64,000 bases of DNA from Branchiostoma lanceolatum (lineage: Eukaryota > Chordata > Leptocardii > Amphioxiformes > Branchiostomatidae): the NCBI RefSeq assembly GCF_035083965.1, contig NC_089732.1:3983383-4047382 (forward strand). The letters are read 5' to 3'. The notes beneath the pieces were generated by a model. That model did no database searches. It was given only the letters and a program-made list of their open reading frames with translations, and was not told the DNA's origin. This document shows, in pieces, positions 49,601 through 62,267 of this stretch; position 1 is the stretch's first letter; each line of letters starts with the position of its first letter. The translations under genes were made by a program, and so were the position numbers.

Positions 49601-51942
49601 TGATGTTGTCAGTCATCTCAGCAAGCTCCTCGGCAGAACGTTTCTGGGTTTCCTGTGGAAAATTGAAGCAGAAAAAATTGTGATGAACATTGAAAGGGAA
49701 AACTGTACATGTCGACTCTACTGGGAGAAGCAATGCAGAGAATGCCAGGATATCATTTCTTAATTATTTCCCTGCTGCCAAATCCAATGATATGTTTACG
49801 GGTCAGTACAATTACAAGGTTACCGGTTCTACAAAAATTTACCCACAGTTTTTATTTCTTTGCAAATTGCATGTTATGTGCAGGCATTTCATACTCGAAT
49901 CCAGGACCTCTGGGTTCTGTGCCAAACATTCTGCCATCACACCACGGCAAAGCCACAATGTCCAATCATGTATGATCATTGGAGTTACTGTAATAGTAAG
50001 GCATTGTACCTCTGCACAGAAGAACTGGTATGCCACGTGCAGACGGGACAGGTGTTCAATCTCACGTAGAACCTTCTGGTACTCCAGGTAGTTGGAGCGC
50101 TCCTGTGGAGGCAACAAAAACAGTCAGTCAGCGACAGACAAGACATTTTGAGCAGAAGCAGTTTTGGGAATTGATAAGACAGACACACGCCTAAAACCAC
50201 AAATGCTACATGTATTTTATAAATCCTCAAACTTGATCTCAGTCTACATAGTCAAAGAAAAAGTACCTCTTTCAACCGTGTAAGAGTTGGGCTGATCTCT
50301 TCCTCAAGGATCTGTGATAAAGAAATTCAAAAAATCATTAGAATCAAACAACAGCCACAATGACTTCATGATTTACATTGATTAACTTCACAACAAAACA
50401 ATGGTAGACAAGACAAGATTTTCAACATATCATAAGAAAATCTGAAATTCAAAGACATTTTTAAATTAGTACACACAAACATAACCACATTTGCCAGTTC
50501 ATTACACTGCAGTATTGCCAGGTAAACTTACAGTGTTGATCTCGGTGAGTTTGGCGTCCTTTTTCTCGATGGTTTTCTGGGCGGACTGTTTCTTGCTCTC
50601 GTACATCCTGGTCCCGGCGGCCTCCTCGATCATGGAGAGGATCTCGGGAGGCTTCATGTTCAACACTTTCGTGATGCGGCCCTGAAAAAAACATACGCAA
50701 TAAACATGCAAATTGTTGCAGTATTAAAATAAACTGCTTGGGGGACCAAAACCTAGCTGAAATAAACACATGCAAATACTATTCAAAATTATTTTAAAGT
50801 ATTTGAGTGGGATTGACTGCTGAGGGCTAACAATTCTAATGGGCTAATGGGGCCAGGCTATTTACAAGCAGGGAGGTCATCTAATCTATACACCTTACAC
50901 AGACAAATTCGACACTCTCCTTTTGCAGCCAGGGGACGCCCAGAGGATGCCCAATTTCCCGGTAATCACACACACATGTACATGTGTTCCTTACACACAC
51001 ACAACGCCACTGTTACTTTTTTCCTCATAGCAAACACCATTGAGCCCATGGGGTGCTCTGGTCAGCTAGTATAAGTCCTGTGCAGATTATATAATTTGTC
51101 TAATGGTAACCATGGCAACAGTTGGTATGGCAACCCCATGCTCACCTGCATGATGAGGAAGTGAGGGTTGTTGATGTTGAGACCGACAGAGTGGAAGAGG
51201 TCCTGAACTCGTGTGTTGCTGGCATTGCTGCCGTTAATCAGGTATTTGTTACGTCCACCGATCACAACCTGGAGGAGAGAAGAGATATGTTTTCTTACAA
51301 GAAATTGCAGCTTTTCTTTTTATCGTTCCAGAAGGTTCTTTCCTCATTTCCAATAGATTTATGCTAAATATATGGCACTGCAAAGTTGTTTTTAATATCT
51401 ATAAAATCTATCACTTGTGCATTGGTAAAACATAAAAGAACTTATGATGGCAGGGCTTGGAATCATCACCACCCCCACCCCCCAAACTGTTACATTTATT
51501 TCCAGCCTGCTGATAATCCTACATGAAATGAGGGCCTTACCAGGCTCCACGGATTGCTGAGAAAATAGTAGAAATTGGCCAAAAAGAGTGTAGTCAGCTA
51601 CGGAGAGAGGGTCGCCTGTTGGACCCTCTCTCCGTAGTTGACTACCCTTAGCATGCTATATTCAGTCTAAGTCTATTTGAATATAGCAATGGAAGCAAGA
51701 AGATAATTTCACACAATGAATGCTCACAAAACCTATATGTTCAAACAAATACATGTATTTCTTAGTCTAACCTGTCTGGATACGGTAATCTCGTCATACG
51801 ACTCGTATCCCACAGGGCTCTGCTTCTTGTCGGTGTTGTCAAACGTGATGGTAACGGTTGCCTTGGTTACCCCGGCCTGGCCGCTCTTGTAGACCAGCTC
51901 CTGCAGGCTGCCCGCTCGCACCTGGGAAGAACAGACAGAAGA

Positions 51943-51974
<32 letters not shown>

Positions 51975-53282
51975 TTTGCTGGTCAATGTCATGATGTCAG
52001 ACATTTATATATCCAAAGAGGTTTTCAGATGTCACATCATTCAGATGATTCAGTAGGCATGTTAAAATTGATATCAGGTTGCAAACTGCTATTCTGTCGA
52101 TGTCATGTACAAAGAAAATACCAATGAAGTACCATAATTTGGTTGAAGCATTTGTAACAATCTATTTTCCATCTTTGTCGAAGTTCAAAATTGTGAATTT
52201 CATTATTTCACCATAATTTCATATCACAATTCACACATCATGATCGATCTGTCAGGAGCCAGAATAGAAAAAAATTGATTATTTCACCACTTTAAAGGGG
52301 CATATTGTGACATGAGCATAAAAAAAATTCTTTGTTTTTGATCATTTTTCTACATCATTAGTTGAATCTACCTTATTACACTGCACAGCAATATTCATCA
52401 CGTATGGATGCGACTTTGCAGTATCGTGCGGACGTCTTAAAAAAATTGTATACGCAATCCCCACCACCACTTGACTTGTCCGCCATTTTGTCGAACCATC
52501 GCCGAACACGCGATCGAACGTGCGACGTTCTGAAGTTTGATCACTTGTGGTGATTTTCCTATGACGCTCGATCTCCGACCGTAACGGTCAATCCGATTAT
52601 TTCTTAGCGTTCTACGCTGGCTTATTTGCATATTAACTTGCGGGACGCAAGTTAATATGGAAATGAACCAGATTTTACACGTTTTGCGTTTTTCGTCGAT
52701 TATTAATGGTGGAAATGTGACAAAATGACGGGAATATGTTGGAAATAAGTAAGAAATAAGTTACAAATGTGAATCTTAGTGTAGGTCTTTCAAATTCTTA
52801 CTATTTGTAGTTTTTGCCCACCAGATTCTACAATATGCCCCTTTAAGTCTTATCTGCGCTATACAGACCTCTGAGGTAAAAATCTATCATGCCGTTGAAT
52901 GAGCTAAAGCCTTAGCAAAATTCCCCACATAATTTATTTCCAAAATAAGGGTTGTGTACAAATAATAAAATATGACGCTTTGTCTACTGAGAAATAAGAG
53001 CTTGCCTCCTTAACATCTTAAAATACATGAGACCCCTAGTATCAGACCGATAGCATAGTCCTGAAAGAATATCTCAAGGAAAGAAATCTTACGTCTTGCA
53101 AATCAGCAACTTACCTGAGAAAGGTTGGAGATGCCCAGCAGGAAACAGATGGAGTCCAGGATGTTGGATTTGCCGCTGCCGTTCAGACCGGTTATGGCGT
53201 TGAACAGCGGGTCGAACCCGCTCACAACCGTCCGCTGGGCGTAGGACTTGAAGCCGTCGATCACGACTTCTTTGATATGCAT
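37615..53282 (-). CDS. SMC2: Structural maintenance of chromosomes protein 2 (condensin ATPase)
   Basis: SMC2 pairs with SMC4 in condensin I and II to compact mitotic chromosomes. All 28 coding exons join in frame to 1,209 residues (human is about 1,197). Exons, 5' to 3': 53115-53282, 51772-51921, 51146-51268, 50532-50681, 50267-50311, 50010-50102, 49575-49652, 49373-49435, 48890-49039, 48245-48434, 47505-47559, 47027-47147, 46566-46624, 46296-46355, 45819-45957, 45056-45202, 44499-44621, 44091-44172, 43489-43624, 42880-43004, 42186-42379, 41430-41573, 40799-approx 40983 (last base 40789), 40080-40280, 39444-39569, 38922-39073, 38386-38533, 37615-37827. Visible: Walker [10 protein letters not shown], hinge around 45.8-44.1 kb, signature LSGGQR, Walker [12 protein letters not shown]. 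Three exon ends are duplicated with their donors into introns. Confidence 0.96.
38188..38440 (-). repeat. 66-bp tandem copies of the SMC2 exon 27 end with splice donor
   Basis: Four copies of the unit encoding [17 protein letters not shown] plus the start of the intron (VRSHS). Exon-end equivalents lie at 38386 (first met), 38320, 38254 and 38192. The first three steps are exactly 66 bp and each ends CAG/GTAAGATC; the last step is 62 bp and shifts frame. The reading frame is open across the array. Confidence 0.9.
39620..39720. repeat. tRNA-derived SINE-like head in SMC2 intron 25
   Basis: TAGTCCAGTGTTTAGCGACC (A-box-like) and GTTTGATCCCG (B-box-like) lie at normal tRNA spacing. A related head is at 41,951 (TAGTCCAGTAGTTAGCAACC). 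Confidence 0.4.
39935..40125 (-). repeat. 139-bp tandem copy of the SMC2 exon 24 end with splice donor
   Basis: The last 13 codons of exon 24 ([13 protein letters not shown]) and the donor (AAG/GTAC) recur 139 bp further into the intron, with exon-end equivalent at 39,941, together with flanking intron. The coding bases of the copy are unchanged. Confidence 0.85.
41600..41770. repeat. SINE 3' domain in SMC2 intron 21
   Basis: GGATAGGACGTTAAATGGAG, then GTAAAGAACCCACCACACC, GAGTAGGGGCATGCCCCAG. Partial copies occur at 2,420, 6,385, 30,280, 43,790, 44,935 and 47,840, in both orientations. Confidence 0.5.
43785..44045 (-). repeat. tRNA-derived SINE in SMC2 intron 18
   Basis: In reverse orientation it has a tRNA-like head (GTGGCAGGGTGTTTGGCC ... 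GGTATGAGTCCTGG), then the GTACCATTGGAAAAGGCACTT and TCACTTCACTCAGG tail. A forward relative is at 44,735-45,040 (GGGCTCGAGTCCCCTG ... TTGTGCCCTTGAG). Confidence 0.5.
44735..45040 (+). repeat. tRNA-derived SINE in SMC2 intron 16
   Basis: GTAATGGTAGGTTGTTTGGC and GGGCTCGAGTCCCC form a tRNA-like head. TTGTGCCCTTGAGAAAGGC and AACCCACCACAGTTATC ... GAGTAGGGGTCC follow as body and tail. Confidence 0.5.
45666..45720 (-). repeat. Copy of the SMC2 exon 15 end with splice donor
   Basis: It encodes [10 protein letters not shown] and AAG/GTAAGG, 142 bp downstream of the true exon end at 45,819. The four base differences in this stretch are all synonymous. A two-base gap lies just upstream of the ATG. 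Confidence 0.8.
47735..47890 (-). repeat. SINE-like element in SMC2 intron 10
   Basis: In reverse: GTAAAAGGACCCAACACACT, CGAGAAGAGTAGGGGTGACC, and a head ending in the GGTTCGAC B-box-like word. Close to the piece at 30,270-30,420. Confidence 0.45.
51536..51660. mobile_element. Partial CTACCAGGCTCC-family MITE in SMC2 intron 2
   Basis: Left end TTACCAGGCTCCACGG and the GTAGAAATTGGCC box, followed by a strong hairpin (GTAGTCAGCTACGGAGAGAG and its inverse). The right end is lost. Confidence 0.5.
51940..51973. repeat. (AATC)n microsatellite in SMC2 intron 1
   Basis: About eight perfect AATC units immediately upstream of SMC2 exon 2, within the polypyrimidine/acceptor region on the minus strand. 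Confidence 0.9.
52292..52846. mobile_element. Non-autonomous DNA transposon with TTAA ends in SMC2 intron 1
   Basis: TTAA/AGGGGCATATTGT at the left and ACAATATGCCCCT/TTAA at the right, 555 bp including both TTAA copies. Inside is a palindrome, ATTAACTTGCG/CGCAAGTTAAT. TTAA duplication suggests piggyBac-type mobilisation, though the ends are not the usual CCC. No coding capacity. Confidence 0.7.
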
Positions 53283-56949
<3,667 letters not shown>

Positions 56950-59420
56950 TGTTTTCTGGGTATATCCTCAGTTGCCACTAATCTACAAGCAGATCTTTCA
57001 GTGGCAAGGCATTATCAAGGGGCACACCCCAGTTAATTTTGGGTCTCAATTCGAGGTTGCACACCCTCATGTCTAGCGACTGTCTCTTCAAGTAAGTACT
57101 TCTGAGCCAAAACAACTGTGACTTTTAGCCATGTTGGTAGTTAATGTCAGTTCACAGCAGATTATGAGAAATGTGAACTCAAACCTTGACACTCGAAACC
57201 ATTTTGTCACTTATTTTGTTGCGCTCTATAACGCCAACCAGTATCCAATGCCACCAGAGGCGTTGGATACTGGTTGGCCCTTTTGATGCTGCCTTGTTAC
57301 CAATAGATCTACTTGGAGATTAAGTTGCCACAGTTATTAAGTTACACTGATGTATTTTATTGGTTCTCAGAGTTACAAAAGTGATGCGGCTGAACTTGAA
57401 GATAAATATTAAAACATAGCCTAAGGGAAAGTCACAGTTTTATTTTCAGGGGGTGAATATAGCCAGATTCAATTTTTCTATTCATACCTCTGTTTTCATC
57501 TTGTCCTCGTGCCTAATTTTTACCTTAGAATGTTCAAGAACCCAGGAAATTAATATATGTGGCCTCACTCTACATGTACATTTGTAAGAAGCCCTAGTGA
57601 AGCAGGCTCAAGTGAAATCATTTCATTGCCACAGTTTTCAGTAGAAACAAGCAAGCCTTATTCCTCTTCCTGTTGTAGCGACCGCTATCATCTCATTGAT
57701 CATTCTGTCGCCATGTGGGTCAAGAGAGGTCACCTATTCGATTGGCAAGCTTCCAGTCTGTTTTTTTACTTCTTCACAAGATCACAGTAACTTTCTTGAT
57801 AAGATCACAACAGCTTGTTGGCAAATAAGACAAGATTGTTATTATATCTAACCACAATGTTGAAGGTTTTGATCTGACAGTGATCGATTCTGCTGGGCTG
57901 CTTACTATGTATATGGAGCTGTGACAATTGAGGATAACCAAGGGAAATAGGAGTTGGAAAATATATATTCATATGTCAGGACACTGCCATAATAATGAGG
58001 AGGGATCTACAGAAGTAATGCTGCTGCTGTTGTTAGAGTGAGAAAAAAGTGTCCAGTTTTTGATAGGACTCCGTCTGGACAGTTATATTGATCTATTTGC
58101 CATCAACTCTTCCGACAACTAAAACATTTATTTGCAATAACTGTTGTCAGGACAGTTACGGTGGTGCTGAAGATTAATCATTACTTTAACAAACTTCAAC
58201 TGTAAAATGTCCATGTACATATGTATACAATTTTCATTAACCACAAGCCTCCCAACTTATAAATTCAACAACAGTGACTTACCCTTTGGAAGATGTCATT
58301 CATCAATCTACCACATATAACTTTATTTTGTACATCTAACTGCACATTTTTAAATCTCTATGTAGTGAAGATACCCATACAGTACTTTGTGACAAAGAGT
58401 TCTGCCCTATGATACTTTAAGAAAAAAATCTTGAAACACCTCAATCTTTAGAACTGATGTGATTCCATTGTTATGGCTATATTTAGTTGAAATTGTCCTA
58501 CTGGTAGCAATCCACCCATGACTACAGATCTTTTGTTAAAGAAAGAAGTATTGTTATAAACAGAACCTCAGAATAAATATTATTTTGTCTTCTACATTAA
58601 TGATTGTGCATTCATAGATAAGAATGTATCTTTATGGCTCCAAATTCATTTCAATGTTTATATGTGTGTGTGTCCTGTAGATGGTTGTATCTAAGTCGCC
58701 ATGGAGTTGCCAGAGAGGGGAAATGTGTTCATGTGTACAAAAGGTGGTTAAGTATATCTAACCTGCAATACAAAGGACATGGCCACAAGGAGTTATCATA
58801 ACTTTGGTTAATTACAGCATATCACAGAAATTATGTCAGCAAAAATAAATTCAGAACCTACCCAGGACATTGTAATAACTATATTTTGGTTGAGCTCATC
58901 AAAAAATATTCTATTACCGCAAAGGTCTTTAACATTGTTTTCAAAGAAGGTGGCCACCAAGAAGCATTAAGCCACCAGTTTCTGACATGTTTAATCTTGT
59001 TGAAGCATGTTAATTGTACATGCCCCCAGGGCCAGAAAACCTATGCACATTTGTGCCAACGTGCAACCTGTTGACCTGCTCCAAAAGAGATCTTGACTGA
59101 AATTGAAAATGACAAAAAATCACTCCCCTTAAAAAAAAGAACTGCTATTTCAGATACATTGTATGTACAAGCAACTCCTAGAATTTCAATCGTCTAAAAG
59201 ATAATATGTCTCCACCGTCCAATGGTTGAGTTCATTACAATCACGTGATACCAGCCATGTCACCTAAACTAGCTGCCCAGAACCTGACAGGTCGTTCGGT
59301 GGGTATAACTTTGCGCAGTCGCAAACGGCTGGTGAAGATATTGACCATACAACTTACAAGGCTCGTTTGCTTGTTTCAGCTTTACACAGTCAGTAACTTT
59401 TACAATCGTTCAAAATAAAG
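56950..59420. other. DNAJC25 3' UTR and spacer before the TRIM genes
   Basis: No convincing coding exon. A perfect 15-bp hairpin stem, CCAACCAGTATCCAA (57,234-57,248) with its inverse at 57,263-57,277, has a 14-base loop. AATAAA occurs at 58,572 and 58,844 as possible ends for DNAJC25. The TRIM promoter lies near 59,300 with no clear TATA box. Confidence 0.5.
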
Positions 59421-60878
59421 ATGGCAACTAAAATGGCAAGCGACGACTTTGACGAGCAGTTCCTGACGTGCCCAGTTTGCATGTTACATTTCCGCGATCC
59501 CAAAATTCTGCCATGTCTGCACACATTTTGTAAGGAATGTCTCCAGGATTGGGCCACCAAACAACAGCCGCTGGAGTGTCCAACCTGCCGCACACAGGTC
59601 AGTCTACCAGACCAAGGTGTGGACGGACTCAGGACTAATTTCTACGTCAACAATCTGCTGGACTTCGCGGCGGCCAAGAAAGGTGCGGAGCCAGGTGTGC
59701 CGTGTCAGGTGTGCGAGGGGAATGTGGAGGGGTCAAAGTCGTGGTGTGCGGATTGCGCCACCTTGCTGTGTGAGTCGTGCACCGCCGTACACCGGAAACT
59801 TCCATGTTCTAAGGACCACGAAGTTACCCCTGAAGAAACCCTGAAGGCCGAGGAAGCTATTAGCAACTTCCATCGTAAACGACACTGCGACAAACACAAG
59901 AAGTACGAACTAGAATTCTACTGTGAGAGTTGTAACGCTTTGGTTTGTACAGCATGTACTGTGGTCGACCACCGACCGGGCAAAGACCACAATCCGGTAG
60001 AAATCGCCACCGTCGCTCAGAAGAGAAAGCGAACGTTGCAAGAACTTCTACAAGACATAGACCCTCGTCTGAAAGAAATACAGGCATCAGTCAAGAAAGT
60101 TGAAAGAACGATGGAAAACTTACCCCCCTCGAAAGAAGCGGCCATAAACCAAGCCAAGGCGTATTTCCGCAAACTTGCTAACCTTCTGCAAAAGCGTGAA
60201 AATGAGATTTTGAGGCAAATTGACGAACAATGCCGAGCCGACAGCAAGGCTCTGCAGACAAAGAGGGAAGGGATAGAGTTTGAGTTGACTGGACTGACGA
60301 GCACACAAACGTTCTGTCAACAAGCTGTAGAACACGGAAGTGACGTGCACATTCTGGAGGTGGGAAACCAAGTCAAAACACGGGTGGAAACTCTGCTGGC
60401 AAAACACCTAGACTTGGAGCCCAACTGGAGCGAGTTTCAGTTCGTCGAGAACACAACTCTTGTGGACTTTGAGAAAGGGATTGAAGACATGGGTGGCGTA
60501 AAATCAAATGTCGACGTTTCGAAGTGCAAAGTCGTTGTGAAGCCGGCAGTTCAGGGGTTTGTGTGCTTTTCTGAACTGACAACAACGAACAAAGAAGGCC
60601 GTCCGTCTGTTACAAACAGTAAAGCCGTCACCACCAAATTGAAGGACCCGTTCGAAAATGAAGTCCCGACACAGCTACAGATGAATAGGAGGGGAGTGTG
60701 GGAAATCTCGTACGTACCCAAGGTCACGGGTATCCATAGGTTAGAGGTCAAGGTCAACTCACAACAGGTGGCAACAAGTCCATTTGACGTTGACGTGAAG
60801 GAGAGTCCTGTGTTGACTATCGGGCATAAGGGTAGTGGTAAGCATGTCACACCAAAAGTTTGGCTAAAACGTTGCTGA
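59421..60878 (+). CDS. TRIM2/3/71-like RING-B-box-coiled-coil-filamin protein, first copy
   Basis: Single open exon of 485 residues. A RING finger (CPVC at residues 17-20, LPCLHTFC, CPTC) is followed by two B-boxes (PCQVC...CESC; HCDKHK...DHRPGKDH), a coiled coil at about 195-300 and a filamin-type Ig domain (about 345-465). TRIM-NHL proteins are E3 ubiquitin ligases or RNA-binding regulators. The matching gene downstream continues into NHL repeats. Here similarity stops after VLTIGHKGSG, and the next bases (AGTG/GTAAGC) look like a splice donor. Either an NHL exon follows that I cannot find before 62.27 kb, or the gene lacks NHL and ends 13 residues later. Met5 aligns with the start of the second copy. 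Confidence 0.85.
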   Translation: MATKMASDDFDEQFLTCPVCMLHFRDPKILPCLHTFCKECLQDWATKQQPLECPTCRTQVSLPDQGVDGLRTNFYVNNLLDFAAAKKGAEPGVPCQVCEGNVEGSKSWCADCATLLCESCTAVHRKLPCSKDHEVTPEETLKAEEAISNFHRKRHCDKHKKYELEFYCESCNALVCTACTVVDHRPGKDHNPVEIATVAQKRKRTLQELLQDIDPRLKEIQASVKKVERTMENLPPSKEAAINQAKAYFRKLANLLQKRENEILRQIDEQCRADSKALQTKREGIEFELTGLTSTQTFCQQAVEHGSDVHILEVGNQVKTRVETLLAKHLDLEPNWSEFQFVENTTLVDFEKGIEDMGGVKSNVDVSKCKVVVKPAVQGFVCFSELTTTNKEGRPSVTNSKAVTTKLKDPFENEVPTQLQMNRRGVWEISYVPKVTGIHRLEVKVNSQQVATSPFDVDVKESPVLTIGHKGSGKHVTPKVWLKRC

Positions 60879-62267
60879 AATTGCTGTTTAAGTACAGACC
60901 AGAGTCTTCCGATTACAATATTTTTGTTCGTGTCGAAATCGGGCAAAGTTGAAATGTCGACGACGCACGGTATTAAAGTGTGAATACTGACTCAATTTAT
61001 AACACTACAAGATGGCGAGTGACACGCAAGAGGACTTTGACGAACAGTTTTTGATGTGTCCCGTCTGTATGCTGCATTTACGGGACGGTCTAGAGTCCTG
61101 CCATGTCTACATACATTTTGTAGGGAGTGTCTGCAACCATGTTGGACCAGCAAACAACATCCGCTGCAGTGTTTTATGTCAATTTTCATTAAGATAATCT
61201 AGCGTGAAAAAATTCCTTTACAGTAAAACATGAATTTACACCATCAAGCGAGGGAAATCTAAGTTCTTGTGATGATGATAACAAGAGAGAAGTCAGCACA
61301 AGATTGACACAAAGACACAAAGTGCGGGATTACACACTCGTCAGATATTTAAATATATAGCTACTATTATATCCTGTATCTGTTAGTTGTTAAATATTTT
61401 CACATTGCAACTATACCTTGTCCATGTCTTCTTTTCTATTCTGTTTAGTTCATGTAATTCTTCCTTATGAACATTTAAATGGTATACCTTTGAATTGAAT
61501 GTCTGTTGAAATGCTAAAACATGGTGATAATTATGATGACTATGATGATGTTGATGATGGCGAAAGGGCAAAAACATAATCTACGGAGTGTAAGATGGTT
61601 CCCACATAAACTTCAAACGTATGATATATGAATGTTTATCTAACCTGTAATCTGGACTGAGTATGTGAAAAATAAGAATTACAGTCCGACCCCTTTGATG
61701 AAATGTTCTACATTTTTTTATCCGACAAGAGGTAGGGTGGAGATTAACACCCCACTAACTTTAAGCAGTTACTTATCAATGCTGGGAAATGGCATTTAGT
61801 GTTGTGTTTTTTTGTCTGTAATAATTCCCAACCCCCCATATTATCTTGGTACAGTCCACCCACCTGTGAAATGACCTCCAAGAAAGAATATTATGAGATG
61901 TTGCGTGACATTATGTTTGTGGTATCCATTTTCCTGAAGTGTGATTTGAACTGCCCAGGAATGTACTAGTATACGTTTCCCCCTCAACTCTCCCATGGAG
62001 CGAATAATGACCCCCCCCCCCCCGTACGTTCAGAGTTCAGACGCACTACCTGATGGATCAAGGTCGCTCAAAAGAATGTCGTCATCGGGTATCACCTAGC
62101 AACGCGTTTGCTGTAGTCACATGACGGTGACTCACCCCACCGAAACCAACTTCTACCAAGAAGCGGAACAGAAACTCAACAGCTTCATTAAGAGCTAGAC
62201 GTGTCGACGATATATTCGTACATTCGGTCAGTGTGAAGTTCTAGAAGTCAAGTCTTAGCTCTGCAGG
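60879..62267. other. Spacer between TRIM copies
   Basis: Apart from the RING fragment at 61,012 it holds a GATGATGATG run near 61,540 and a C tract near 62,014. I looked for NHL-like blades (DVAVDKDGN-type words) that could be spliced to the first TRIM copy and saw none. Confidence 0.5.
61012..61180 (+). pseudogene. Truncated TRIM RING fragment
   Basis: Starts like its neighbours (MASDTQEDFDEQF, then CPVCMLHLRD), including an upstream AAGATGGCGAG context. After about 26 codons the frame shifts by two extra bases where the other copies read RDPR/KVLPCLHTFC. Nucleotide similarity continues out of frame for about 95 bp (through the region equivalent to CRGCLEEWATKQQ) and then stops. It is a partial duplicate of the 5' end of the flanking genes, not a gene. 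Confidence 0.75.
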
